NCBI RefSeq assembly: GCF_905171775.1
Contig: NC_053501.1
Span: 73,403,134 to 73,467,133 of the forward strand
Reading direction: 5' to 3'
Length of the DNA stretch: 64,000 bases
Source: Rana temporaria
Taxonomy: Eukaryota; Chordata; Amphibia; Anura; Ranidae
How positions within the stretch are numbered: position 1 is the stretch's first letter; the number at the start of each line of letters is the position of its first letter. This document shows, piece after piece, positions 34,429 through 45,199 of the stretch. Position numbers and translations under genes: made by a program. The notes under the pieces were generated by a model. The model was not told where the DNA came from. It saw only the letters and a program-made list of their open reading frames with translations, and did no database searches.

Positions 34429-37400
34429 ATGGATCCAGCTGAACTTACAAATCATTTAGTTACACTCTCCCAAAGAGTGGATAACCTGACTGCTAACATG
34501 AATGAATTGCGTGTTCAGAATGATACCTTACGCAATCTCAATCATGCACAAGCTAGAGACAGACCTGAAGCTAAGGTCTGCCCACCAGAACTTTTTTCTG
34601 GTGAAAGGAAGAATTATAAACAATTCATTAGTTCATGTCGTTTGATGTACGAATTACGTCCGCGCACTTATTACTCTGATAGAATAAAGATCCTCACTTT
34701 AGTTACCTATCTCAGAGGTGAACCCAGAGTGTGGGCTGATACATACATAGAAGAACATGGAGATCTTTTGGGAGCTTTTGATACTTTCATTAATGAGATG
34801 TCTCTCTTATATGAAGAGCCTAACAAACAGCTAACAGCTGAAAATTCAATCAGAACCCTCAAACAGGGTAAGAGGCCTGTGGAGGACTTTATTTCAGAAT
34901 TTAAATGCTGGAGCAGGGAGACCCAATGGTCAGAGATTGCTCTTAGAAATCAATTTCGTTTGGGTTTATCAGAGGCTATGAAGGATGAGCTTGCTCGCGT
35001 CGTGCTCCCTGATACTCTAGAAGACCTCATGCACCTATCAGTGACTATCGATCGCCGTCTGCGTGAGAGAAAGGCAGAACGTGCAAATACATACCCAGTC
35101 ACTTCCTTCAGGAGATTCAGATCGCCTTCAAAAGAGTCTCCAATGGAACTTGGAACTATAAGAGGACCTTTGACTCCAGCAGAAAAGCAACGCCGTAGAG
35201 CCAATAATCTATGTCTTTATTGTTCAGCTCCAGACCACATTGTGTCTACCTGTCCTCTACTTAAGAAAAACTCTGAAGGTAAATTTTCCCACATTAATAA
35301 ATTAGACTCATCCCTTTCCACGTCTAATCGATATATCTTTATCCTTCTTACTCTACACTGGGATCAAGAAGAGATTTCCATTGAAGCAATGGTCGACAGC
35401 GGAGCCTGCGGCAACTTTATAGATTCAAGTATTGTAGAATCAAATAAAATTCCCTGTGTGTTTAAGCAAAATCCAGTGTCACTCACTTTTATTGATGGGT
35501 CCAGTTCAACTCATGGTCCTGTTATATCTCAGACATCTCCCCTAAAGGTTACATGTGCCACTGGTCATTCTGAGACCCTCAAATTTGATATTATTTCCTC
35601 ACCTGTCTTTCCCATTGTTCTAGGCCTCCCATGGTTACTTCTTCATCAGCCTATTTTCTTATGGTCCACCAAATCAATTTCTTTACAGTCTGATTATTGT
35701 AAACAGTTCTGTTATTCCCCATGCATCATCTCTTTTTCTGACGCCATTCCACATGACCTACCTGAATATTTACATGATTTCCTTGATGTATTCAGTAAGA
35801 CTAATGCAGATAAACTTCCTCCACATAGAATTTACGACTGTCCCATAGACCTTATTCCCGACAGTCCTATTCCTACTGCTCGAATCTACCCCCTCTCTCA
35901 ACCAGAGCTTGTACATTTAAAAGAGTACCTCGATGAGAATCTAAAAAAGGGGTTTATTAGGAACTCCACCTCTTCAGCAAGTGCAGCTCTCTTTTTTGTA
36001 AAAAATAAAGATGGTTCACTCCGACCAATCATTGATTATCGTTCCCTCAATAATATCACTGTAAAAAATAGATACCCATTACCACTCATTCCGGAACTCA
36101 TTGAGCGTCTACAGAACGCCAAGATCTATACAAAACTGGACCTCAGAGGTGCATATAATCTGATCAGAATCCGTTCGGGTGACGAATGGAAAACTGCCTT
36201 CAAAACCCGATATGGCCTTTTTGAGTATTGTGTAATGCCTTTTGGTTTGTGTAACGCTCCAGCAACTTTTCAGTGGTTCATTAATGATATTTTTCATGAT
36301 CTACTTGATATTTGCGTTGTAATTTATTTGGACGACATCTTAATTTATTCTGAGAATCAGGATGAACATCACAAACATGTGCGCTGGGTTCTGGCTAGGC
36401 TTAGGACACACTCTTTGTATGCAAAACTTGAAAAGTGTGTATTCAATCAAACTACTATTTCCTTCTTGGGTTACCAAATTACTCCTAGTGGAGTTCAGAT
36501 GGATCGATCTAAGGTAGATTGTATTCTGTCCTGGCCTTCACCACAAACTAGGAAAGCTCTTCAGAGATTTCTCGGTTTTTCAAATTACTACAGAAAGTTC
36601 ATAAAGAACTTTTCAGCTATTGTGAGACCATTAACCAGCTTAACCAGTTCAAAGATACCTTTTGTTTGGAATGATGATGCACAGAAATCTTTTGACACAC
36701 TCAAGAATAGTTACACTTCTGCTCCTATTCTTCAATTGCCAAATCCATCATACCATTTTACATTAGAAGTAGATGCTTCGCATTTTGCTCTTGGCGCTGT
36801 ACTCTCCCAACAACCTACATTATCGGAACCACTACATCCAGTTGCCTTTTTTTCCAGGACACTCTCCTCAGCGGAAAAAAATTATCCTATTGGCGAGAAA
36901 GAATTACTAGCAATAAGAGATGCTCTCTCTAACTGGAGACATTTGCTGGAGGGTTCAACACATACTATCACCATCCTCACTGATCATCGAAATTTACAAC
37001 ACTTAAAATCTTGCAAAACTCTCTCTGCCCGTCAAGTCAGATGGAGTCTATTTTTCGATAGATTCAATTTTGTTATTTCCTACCTTCCTGGTACCCAAAA
37101 TACTAAAGCAGACTCTTTGTCTCGTATGCATGAAGAACAAACATTGGAGATTCCACCATTTTCAATTATTCCATCCAATAGGATTCTGGGTACTACTATG
37201 ACCTTCAATAAGTTGCTTATTCAAACCCTCACTAAAGAGAGATCTCATTTACCTATGGGTTTACAACAAGAGTCTAACGGACTATTAACTTTTAACAACA
37301 AGATATATGTTCCACCAAAATTGCAACTTATGTTACTAAAACAACTTCATGATGCTCCACTTGCAGGACATCCTGGCATTACTAAGACCCTTCATCTAGT

Positions 37401-38820
37401 CAAGAGAAATTACTGGTGGCCAAATCTCACAAAGACAGTTCAGGACTATGTTAATTCTTGTCAGACCTGTGCCACCAATAAACATTCTAGAAAACCTCCC
37501 TATGGTCTATTAACTTCTATCCCAGTACCAAATAGACCTTGGGACGTTATTTCTATGGATTTCATAGTTGACCTCCCAAGGTCAAATGGAACAAACACCA
37601 TCATGGTCACAGTTGATGTTTTAACAAAGATGGCCCATTTTGTACCTTTGAAGAGGTTACCAACCTCTCAAGAGACGGCAAAGGCTTTCATATCCAATAT
37701 TCTTAAACTTCATGGCTTACCATCTCAGATCATTTCAGATAGAGGCTCACAATTCATTTCCAGATTCTGGAAAGCTCTCTGTCAAACGCTACAAATAGAT
37801 CATCGCATGTCTACCGCCTATCACCCCCAAACTAATGGGCAAACAGAACGGGTAAATCAAACACTGGAACAATATCTGCGCTGTTACTGCACCCACCTCC
37901 AAGACGACTGGTTTCATTTACTTCCACATGCAGAATTTGCTTACAACAACGCCTCCAGTTCATCCTCCCAGTTTTCACCTTTTTACGCAAATTATGGTTT
38001 TCATCCTAATAATTTACCGTCTACTTTTCCTTCAACTAATGTCCCTGCTGTTCAGAATCTTTTATCAACCATAAAGGATACTCTAGATACTCTCCGTTCT
38101 AATCTTGAAGATGCGCAGATTAGACAAAAGAAGTACTACGATTCTCATAGAACAAAACCCCCATCTTATAAGATTGGAGATTTGGTATGGTTATCTACTA
38201 GGAATTTACGACTCAAGATTCCTTCTAAGAAACTTGGCCGTCAGTACACGGGACCTTTTCCAATTTCCCACATCATTAACAATAATGCTGTCAGATTAAT
38301 TCTACCCTCCGATTGGAAGATTCATCCATCCTTCCATGTTTCATTAATTAAACCTTTCAAACCAAACCCTTTTCCAAACAGAGATCCACAACCTCCTCCA
38401 CCAGTTCAAGTTTTTGGTGAGACTGAATATCAAGTAGAGAAAATTTTGGATTCTAGGAGGAGAGGTTCTTCCATTCAATACTTGATTCGTTGGAAAGGCT
38501 ATTCTCCCACAGATGATTCCTGGGAATGCTCATCAGATATTCATGCCCCTAGACTTATTAAGCAGTTCCATCACAAATATCCTGATAAACCATCTCCTAT
38601 TAGGCGCCCCGGATGGGCCCCCTTGAGGAGGGGAGTATGTAACGCTATTAGCGTTAATTTATGTACTAGGAGCGCAGCTTTACCTAATATGACAGCTGCG
38701 CTCCATTCACAAAGACATCCGCGTCACTTCCGGTACGCGGACGTCTGCGCTCCACGCTGGAACGCGGAAGTGCGTTCCAGTGTGCGGCGCTCGGCGTGCA
38801 TGGGAGACCGGGCTATTTAA
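34429..38820 (+). CDS. Gag-Pol polyprotein of gypsy chromovirus
   Basis: A single 1463-codon frame. Residues 1-255 are Gag-like with an N-terminal coiled segment. A CX2CX4HX4C zinc knuckle lies near 260-275 and an aspartic protease motif (VDSGA) near 322. The reverse transcriptase has YLDD at 633-636. RNase H starts near 780 (VDAS). Integrase has an HHCC zinc domain from about 974 and catalytic D1044, D1104 and E1140 with D-35-E spacing. A chromodomain occupies about 1337-1385. All catalytic residues I can check are intact and no stop interrupts. One fused frame is typical of Tf1-like elements. The last 60 residues are encoded within the 3' LTR. The protein copies the RNA to DNA in cytoplasmic particles and inserts it, the chromodomain guiding target choice to certain chromatin. 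Confidence 0.97.
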   Translation: MDPAELTNHLVTLSQRVDNLTANMNELRVQNDTLRNLNHAQARDRPEAKVCPPELFSGERKNYKQFISSCRLMYELRPRTYYSDRIKILTLVTYLRGEPRVWADTYIEEHGDLLGAFDTFINEMSLLYEEPNKQLTAENSIRTLKQGKRPVEDFISEFKCWSRETQWSEIALRNQFRLGLSEAMKDELARVVLPDTLEDLMHLSVTIDRRLRERKAERANTYPVTSFRRFRSPSKESPMELGTIRGPLTPAEKQRRRANNLCLYCSAPDHIVSTCPLLKKNSEGKFSHINKLDSSLSTSNRYIFILLTLHWDQEEISIEAMVDSGACGNFIDSSIVESNKIPCVFKQNPVSLTFIDGSSSTHGPVISQTSPLKVTCATGHSETLKFDIISSPVFPIVLGLPWLLLHQPIFLWSTKSISLQSDYCKQFCYSPCIISFSDAIPHDLPEYLHDFLDVFSKTNADKLPPHRIYDCPIDLIPDSPIPTARIYPLSQPELVHLKEYLDENLKKGFIRNSTSSASAALFFVKNKDGSLRPIIDYRSLNNITVKNRYPLPLIPELIERLQNAKIYTKLDLRGAYNLIRIRSGDEWKTAFKTRYGLFEYCVMPFGLCNAPATFQWFINDIFHDLLDICVVIYLDDILIYSENQDEHHKHVRWVLARLRTHSLYAKLEKCVFNQTTISFLGYQITPSGVQMDRSKVDCILSWPSPQTRKALQRFLGFSNYYRKFIKNFSAIVRPLTSLTSSKIPFVWNDDAQKSFDTLKNSYTSAPILQLPNPSYHFTLEVDASHFALGAVLSQQPTLSEPLHPVAFFSRTLSSAEKNYPIGEKELLAIRDALSNWRHLLEGSTHTITILTDHRNLQHLKSCKTLSARQVRWSLFFDRFNFVISYLPGTQNTKADSLSRMHEEQTLEIPPFSIIPSNRILGTTMTFNKLLIQTLTKERSHLPMGLQQESNGLLTFNNKIYVPPKLQLMLLKQLHDAPLAGHPGITKTLHLVKRNYWWPNLTKTVQDYVNSCQTCATNKHSRKPPYGLLTSIPVPNRPWDVISMDFIVDLPRSNGTNTIMVTVDVLTKMAHFVPLKRLPTSQETAKAFISNILKLHGLPSQIISDRGSQFISRFWKALCQTLQIDHRMSTAYHPQTNGQTERVNQTLEQYLRCYCTHLQDDWFHLLPHAEFAYNNASSSSSQFSPFYANYGFHPNNLPSTFPSTNVPAVQNLLSTIKDTLDTLRSNLEDAQIRQKKYYDSHRTKPPSYKIGDLVWLSTRNLRLKIPSKKLGRQYTGPFPISHIINNNAVRLILPSDWKIHPSFHVSLIKPFKPNPFPNRDPQPPPPVQVFGETEYQVEKILDSRRRGSSIQYLIRWKGYSPTDDSWECSSDIHAPRLIKQFHHKYPDKPSPIRRPGWAPLRRGVCNAISVNLCTRSAALPNMTAALHSQRHPRHFRYADVCAPRWNAEVRSSVRRSACMGDRAI
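38624..38637 (+). promoter_or_regulatory. Polypurine tract
   Basis: The purine-rich 'gaggaggggagta' lies directly before the 3' LTR and is the expected primer site for plus-strand DNA synthesis. It overlaps the coding frame. Confidence 0.85.
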
Positions 38821-39874
38821 ACCTCCAGCACTGGCGACAGGTTGTTGGAATATTCCTGTTGGACCCTGTCGCCACCTGGAGACCCTCCACCAACTCACAC
38901 CAACCTTGAACTTCACTTTTGGGATACTTGGATCCAGATCTTAGTTGCTATACTAGATAGAAGGACCACCAGCGTTACACCTGTGCTTATTTTCCCAGTC
39001 TGGACTACCTCCTAACCGCAAGTATATAGAGTATATTACTGCATATTGGGATTACCATCTACTCCTGTGCAAACAGACCTGGTCCACACTACTTCTTAAA
39101 CTGCATAAGGATATATAGCATATTACTGCATAAAGGGATTACCATCTACTCCTGTGCAAACACACCTGGTTCACACTACTTCTTAAACTGCATAAGGATA
39201 TATAGCATATTACTGCATAAAGGGATTACCATCTACTCCTGTGCAAACAGACCTGGTTCACACTACTTCTTAAACTGCATAAGGATATATAGCATATTAC
39301 TGCATAAAGGGATTACCATCTACTCCTGTGCAAACAGACCTGGTTCACACTACTTCTTAAACTGCATAATTATATAGAGCATATTATTGCACATTGGGAT
39401 TACCATCTACTACTATGCAAACTGACCTGGTCCACACTACCTCTTTAACTGCTTGTGTTTAAAGACTATTTTGCCATATAGTTAGTGTTGTTGCCCATAG
39501 TCTGGACTACCTCCTTCTCTCTCTTTCAGAAATACATATTAACTATTGAGATACTTGCTCTAAATATATTGAGGTTTTGCTTCTATATGTTATATCAGGA
39601 GTGCTAATTTCCTACATGACTCAAGTTCAGTACCTATATATTCAAAAAGCACTTACTAAAGACTTATCCTTGTCATTGCTCTAGACAAAGGTTACTATAT
39701 AGTTTAACAAGTATTAAACTATTACTACATGTTTTGCTCCAATCAGAGGATATGATGATATAGACCCCATACTCTTATAGTTCAGTGAGAGTGAGCTGGT
39801 GGTTAATTCTGATAGGCCTCTACAGCTGGAGTCTAAACTTGAGACAGAGTGTTCTCAGAATCAGGGTCGTAACA
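38638..39874 (+). repeat. 3' LTR of gypsy element
   Basis: Same length and, by eye, the same sequence as the 5' LTR except C at 38809. It also encodes the last residues of the polyprotein up to the TAA at 38818-38820, which doubles as part of the TATA-like box TATTTAAA. Confidence 0.95.
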
Positions 39875-40257
39875 CATAGGGGCGGTAAAACCACATGGTT
39901 GAGCTGTTTTTACCACCCCCAACTTCTCCACCTTTAGCTGCAGAGGCAGCAGCTGAGGGTGTTCACATGCTGTGGCTGCAACTGGAGGTATACTGAGGGT
40001 GAATGGGGCTGCACTGCAACTACCCTGCAACTGTGTGCATTGCACGGTTGCGGTGTAGTGATGCTGCTTTTATGGGCTTAAAACAGGTGGTAAAGAGGCA
40101 ACATAATGCCTCTTTACCGCCTGTCAAATGCCTCTGAAAAGCGATCTGTGCATGGATTGCTTTTCAGAGGAGCAGCAGTCCTTGCTGCTATCAAACAATC
40201 CCTACAAAAGCCATTCTGATGGTACAGGAATGGGGGGGGGGTCAGGATTAAAAGTAA

Positions 40258-40350
40258 CACATACATACAGACACATGCTTACACACGCATACCCACACTC
40301 ATACATACATACATACATACATACATACACATGCACACACACACACATTC
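40258..40350. repeat. (CATA)n/(CA)n microsatellite
   Basis: Simple run of 'acatacat' and 'acacac' type repeats, with the purest part near 40302-40328. Confidence 0.9.
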
Positions 40351-40620
40351 AGACATTCACATGTATAAAGCCATTTTAAAATGAATCTAGCTTCTAGCTC
40401 AATACCTTTCCAGATTCCTCATTTAGCCAGGTACTGCACTCTAGGGGGAAGCAGAGAGCACAGCACACTCCTCTGCACTTTACTTTTACTTTTGAAGCCG
40501 ACAGAGCTTCTCACAGTTCGGCAGGAGATCAGGCTCATCTGACTGCCTTCTCTCCACTGACCCCGTGGCACACCTGAGAACCTCTGACGGCACACTGGTT
40601 GAGAAGGGCTGAGCTAGGGT

Positions 40621-40910
40621 CTTTATTATGTATCGATTTAAAATGTTTAGATACACTGTGGATAATACTGTTTAGCTACCCTAATCTTTAATTTTATAAT
40701 TTTTTCCAATACTGGTAGACATAAATTCTTTCCACTTTTTTATATTAATTTTGTGACCCCTGTTTTTTTCCATCCTAAAACAATTTGTTTCTGTCCATAC
40801 TCATTGCCTTTATTTTTTCAGCTTACATCGTTTCTACCTTATATTGAAGGTAGTCTGTCTCTAGAGAAATTCCTTACAAATTGTTACTTAGGTATATTAA
40901 GTAACTATGA
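40621..40910 (-). pseudogene. Penelope-like element, internal fragment
   Basis: On the minus strand, short blocks such as 'IPKSQFVR', 'EYGQKQI' and 'KIRVAKQYYPQC' in changing frames recall the region between the RT and GIY-YIG domains of Penelope-like elements. Flanked by two hAT insertions. Strongly decayed; the call rests mainly on its neighbours in the same order and strand. Confidence 0.5.
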
Positions 40911-40918
40911 CTTATGAT

Positions 40919-41406
40919 CAGAGGCGGCTCTAGGCTTTGTGAGGCCTTAGGCAAAACTTGACATGGGGCCCCACTCACGCAAATGAAAAATAATTCAAGG
41001 ACGAGAGCCTCTTCCCCACAACCCTGGCTGGTGGTTGTGGGGGGTCTTTGGGCAGGGGGGCTTATCGGAATCTGGAAGCGCCCTTTAACAAGGCGGCCCC
41101 CAGATCCTGCTCTTTAATAACTAAGGGGCAGGAGCCACCCAGTGATGTCACCTGGTGAAACCCGCCCCCTTGTGACATCATTGACTGAGGGCATGCTGGG
41201 TCATTGACATCACAAGGGGTGGTGTCACTGATATTCACTGGTTGTAAGGGACACTGGCGGCCCTGCTGCCTGAGCACAGCAGCTTTAAGGTCCCCTGTTC
41301 CTCAAAACTGGGGTAATGCATTGGGTAAGTTAGGCGACCGCGAGGCCCCTGTGAGTTCGAGGCCTTAGACGCTTGCCTAATTTGCCTAATTAAAGAGCCG
41401 CCTCTG
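40919..41406. mobile_element. Non-autonomous hAT element
   Basis: Perfect inverted ends 'cagaggcggctct' and 'agagccgcctctg' are flanked by an exact 8-bp target duplication 'cttatgat' (40911-40918 and 41407-41414). Length 488 bp, no transposase. Inserted in the Penelope relic. Confidence 0.95.
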
Positions 41407-41689
41407 CTTATGATGGCAACTTTCCAATGGCAAATAAGAATTGCGAATGGTTGGTTTAAAATAGATACAGTATCTCACAAAAAAACCTCAGTTTTTGAAA
41501 AAAATAATTATCTGTTCATGTGACAATACTGAAGAAATTACACTTTGCTACAATGTAAAGTAGTGAGTGTACAGCTTGTATAACAGTGTAAATTTGCTGT
41601 CCCTTCAAAATAACTCAACACACAGCCATTAATGTCTAAACCGCTGGCAACAAAAGTGAGTATACTCCCTAAGTGAAAATTTCCAAATT

Positions 41690-43186
41690 GGGCCCAATGT
41701 GCCAATCTTTTGTGTGACCACCATTATTTTCCAGCACTGCCTTAACCCTCTTGGGCATGGGGTTCACCAAGGTTTCACAGGTTGCCACTGGAGTCCTCTT
41801 CCACTTCTCCATGACTACATCACGGAGCTGGTGGATGTTAGAGACATGGGGCCAGATCCACAAATATCCTGCGTAACTTAAATCTTCCGATTTAAGTTAC
41901 ACCCCCGCAAAATTTCTACCTAAGTGCCCGATCCACAAAGCACTTACCTTGAAATTTGCGGCGGTGTAACTTAAATGTGTCCGGCGCAAGGCGTGCCGAA
42001 TCTAATGGGACGAGTCCCATTTAAATTAGGCGCGCTCCCGCGCCAGACGTACTGCGCATGCTCCGTCGGGTAACTTACCCGACGTGCATTGCGCTAACAG
42101 ACGTCGCTCCGACGTCATTTGCTTAGATGTTAACGTAAATGGCGTCCAGCGCCATTCACGGACGTCTTACGCAAACGACATAGAGTTTAGAATTTCGACA
42201 CAGGAACGACGGCCATACTTAATAGGGCTTAGTCAAATAGGACTTAGCCCTATTTTTACACGGCGTAACTTGACGTAAACGACGTAGATTTAGCGCGACG
42301 GGCCCGTCGGAACGTTCGTGGATCGCCGTAAGTGTTCATTTGCATATTCTAGGCCGGCCGCAATGGCCTCGCCACCTAGCGGCCGGCCTAGAATTGCATC
42401 CTTAAGATCCGACAGTGTAATTCAATTACACATGTCGGATCTTCTGCCTATCTATGGTAAACTGATTCTGTGAATCAGTTCCATAGATAGAAACAAGGAT
42501 ACGACGGCGTATCAGTAGATACGCCGGCGTATCCCTTTTGTGGATAACCCCCTTTGTACTCCTCCACCTTTCTTTTGAGGATGCCCTACAGATGCTCAAT
42601 AGGGTTTAAGTCTGGAGACATGCATGGCAAGTCCATCATCTTTACCCTCAGCTGCTTAAGCAAGGCAGTGGTCGTCTTGGAGGTGTGTTTTGGGTCATTA
42701 TCATGTTGGAATACTGTCCTGAGGCCCAGTCTTCGAAGGGAGGGTATCATGCTCTGCTTCAGTATGTCACAGTACATGTTGGCATTCATGGATCCCTCAA
42801 TGAACTGTAGCTCCCCAGTGCTGGCAGCACTCATGCAGCCCCAGACCATGACACTCCCACCACCATGCTTGACTGTAGACAAGACACACTTGTCTTTGTA
42901 CTCCTCACTGTCACACATGCTTGACACCACCTGAACCAAATAAGTTTATCTTGGTCTCATCAGACCACAGGACATGGTTCCAGTAATCCATGTCCTTAGT
43001 CTGCTTGTCTTCAGCAAACGGATTGCAGGCTTTCTTGTGCATCATCTTTAGACAAGGCTTCCTTCTGGGACAACAGCCATGATGCAGTGGGTGGCCTATG
43101 GTCTGAGCACTGACAGGCTGACCCCCCACCCCTTCAACTTCTGCAGCAATGCTGGCAGCACTCATATGTCTATTTCCCAAAGACAA
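41690..43186 (-). pseudogene. Tc1-family transposase, broken
   Basis: Read downward from 43186 the fragments are in order. First comes the DNA-binding region ('MSLGNRHMSAASIAAEVEG'), then the first catalytic aspartate in 'LWSDETKINLFG'. After a frameshift near 42925 follow 'GGGSVMVWGC', the second aspartate in 'FQHDNDPKHT', and the glutamate in 'SPDLNPIEHL'. The frame is then cut by the foldback MITE (41848-42554) and ends with the C-terminus ('LRDVVMEKWKRTP') at 41863-41669. All three catalytic residues survive but the frameshift and the insert make it non-functional. Confidence 0.9.
41848..42554. mobile_element. Foldback MITE, copy C
   Basis: Ends 'gggccagatccacaaa' and 'tttgtggataaccc' are inverse-like. 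The interior shares 'gacgtcatttgc' and 'gtaaatggcgtccagc' with the other copies. It interrupts the Tc1 transposase just after the PIEHL motif. Confidence 0.85.
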
Positions 43187-43468
43187 CCTCTGGATATGAC
43201 ACTGAGCACGTGCACTCTACTTCCTTGGTTGACCATGGAGGGAAAATTAATAATTGAGCCCAATTTGGACATTTACATTTAGGGGCGTACTTGCCAGCGG
43301 TTTAGACATTAATGGCTGCGTGTTAAGTTATTTACACTGTTATACAAGCTGTGAACTCACTGCTTTACATTGTAGCAAAGTAATTTCTTCAGTGTGGTTA
43401 CATGAAAAGATATAATAAAATAATTTACAAAAATGTGAGGGGTGTTCTCACTTTTGTGAGATACTATA

Positions 43469-43760
43469 GGTGTATACAACCGATCTTGCTCTTTATTTAT
43501 CTCCAAATCCCCAAAAATTATACTTTTGCAGTTAATAGTCCATTTTAATTTAATATTTTAAGCATTCCCGTTCATCTTCTCTATAAATACCTCTAAGGAA
43601 GCCATATCCACCTTCCAAATTAGCACAAGGTCAACAATAAATCTTTGATAACAAAAAAGTTCCTTGGAGCATTCTATCAGTACCTCCTCTTCCTCCCAAT
43701 TCAAATCTAGCCCCCGTGGCAACACCCTTTATCGGATAGTTACCTATTAATTTCCTCTTC
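43469..43760 (-). pseudogene. Penelope-like RT, catalytic half
   Basis: Minus-strand translation gives 'YQRFIVDLVLIWK' with the decayed RT active-site position (family F/Y-I-D-D) and then 'MASLEVFIEKMNGNA', typical of the segment after the active site in Penelope-like RTs. Stops are present. The next downstream protein segment continues beyond the Tc1 insertion at 41467-41415. Confidence 0.75.
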
Positions 43761-43779
43761 ATAATAATGTTTACTCACA

Positions 43780-45060
43780 TTTACTCAACAGGGGGATCAA
43801 AGGGGACAGTATCAGAGTAGTTATGAGCAACCATATAGAAATGATCACCAATCGTACAATCAGGGTGGGGATAGGTATGCTATATCAACTGGGAATAGAT
43901 TTGCTCCATTATACAATCAGTCTGTTGAGCATCAAAACAGTGTTTTTGTTTTAGGGAAACCTACACGCTAATGCCCAAGTAAACCAGACATTAGCTGGAA
44001 AAACATTTGGTTGAAAAAGAAGAGAAAGAGAGGGAGACGGATCCAAAAAATGAAAATACCAGTAGGGACAGGCATATATAACATAAGTAGGACGGATTTA
44101 AATAGGGAAGAGATAACGGTCCTTGCCTTAAGTATGTGCCTATAAAATTTTTTAATGAATTTAATATGTAATATAAAAAAGTATTTTTTGTCGAAATTGG
44201 ACACCAGACCTCCCACAATAGATACTGGTATTCATTCCACCCTAAGAAATAAATCAGTTTTTATTCCCCAGAATACTGACAATAAATTTCTAGAGGGATT
44301 TTGTAATATGGTTGTAGAGGATTTAGAAATAATGGAAGTTAGGAGTTAGTAGTAAGTAGTCCCCATTGGATAAAGAAAAAGAAAGGATAAAGAAAGGCAT
44401 AGAGGATATAGAAAAAAATAAAGATGTTGTCATATGCTCCGCTGAAAAGGGGGGGGGGGTGTTTTTTCATGAGTAAAGTTATTATGAAGAGGAAATTAAT
44501 AGGCAACTATCTGATAAAGATACTTACCAGGTGCTGAATAGAAAACCCATAAATGAATATGAGTTCAAGTTAGATAAATTGATTAAGAAAGGAAAAAAGA
44601 AAAATGTGCCTGAAAAATGTGCCTAATAACAAAGAGACACAATATTTAAATGTGTGTTTTTTTCATGAACTATTTTTGCTGGTTCTATTAGAACTTTTTC
44701 ACATTATAGTTTTTTAGTGGTTTTTGTTTATCTTTTGCACATATACCTCCCTGATTTGAGGTGTAGGGGGTTCTTATTTATGTATATGGTATATATATAT
44801 ATATATATGTATGCAATTTTTTACTTGATTATCAGCGCAACACAATATTTTCTTATTTATTCACTTTGGTTTTGTGCACCTCACGTGTCTGCAGCTTATC
44901 TTTAGTATTTTATATGGTTTTAGTAATAGCGCTGTAGTACCTTTTTACATAATATTTAAATCCTGTAGCATGTAGAACCCCAATTATTTATTTTCTACCT
45001 AAGATTCATAAAAGTTTAAATAAGCCCCCAGGGAGACCAATTATTAATGGAATTGAATCA
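43780..45060 (+). pseudogene. Penelope-like element, 5' half in inverted orientation
   Basis: On the plus strand, across several frames, I read 'YNISRTDLNREEITVLAL', 'IDTGIHSTLRNKSVFIPQ', 'NKDVVICSAEKGGG', 'EINRQLSDKDTYQVLN' and, after a 299-bp insertion, 'LPKIHKSLNKPPGRPIING'. These are the N-terminal and early RT blocks of Penelope-like elements in correct order. The orientation is opposite to the RT half at 43760-43469, with only about 20-40 bp between them. Frameshifts and stops abound. Confidence 0.85.
44652..44950. mobile_element. Small retroposed insertion with 11-bp target duplication
   Basis: 'aatatttaaat' occurs at 44641-44651 and 44951-44961. The Penelope reading is interrupted exactly between them. 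The insert is AT-rich, includes a (TA)n run at about 44791-44808 and an 'agcgctgtagtacc' segment, and does not code. The family is unknown. Confidence 0.7.
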
Positions 45061-45199
45061 GTCTGTTCTGTAGTGAAAATGCTTTGCGGTGTAGCAGTAG
45101 CTGGATGTTTGTGTTTTGTTTTGTTTTTTTATTTTATTATTATGGTTTTAGTTGAGTTGTGCCAATTGAGCAAAGATTATTGAATAGTATTGACCTAGC

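Larger units (their letters stand above)
33134..39874 (+). mobile_element. Ty3/gypsy chromovirus (Tf1/sushi group), complete and young
   Basis: Two LTRs of identical length (1237 bp, 33134-34370 and 38638-39874) begin TGTAACG and end CGTAACA. An exact 5-bp target duplication 'catag' (33129-33133 and 39875-39879) flanks the element. By eye I see a single LTR difference (T at 33305, C at 38809), pointing to recent insertion. A primer-binding site, polypurine tract and one unbroken Gag-Pol frame are all present, so it may still be active. It lies in ppp1r14d intron 1, antisense to the gene, within a hAT MITE. Confidence 0.97.
32847..40610. mobile_element. hAT-type MITE split by later insertions
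   Basis: The left end 'agtgtttctcaacc' (about 32849) and right end 'ggttgagaaggg' (about 40597-40608) are inverse. An identical 10-bp sequence 'gagctagggt' flanks both (32839-32848 and 40611-40620), consistent with an 8-bp hAT target duplication. The element proper is about 300-500 bp; the remainder is another MITE and a 6.7-kb gypsy element inserted in it. Confidence 0.82.
41468..43466 (-). mobile_element. Tc1-like transposon with a nested MITE
   Basis: Ends 'cagtatctcacaaaa' and the inverse of 'agtatctcacaaaag' are flanked by TA. Removing the nested 707-bp foldback element leaves about 1.29 kb, the normal Tc1 length. The transposase reads on the minus strand. The insertion splits the Penelope RT coding region. 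Confidence 0.9.
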
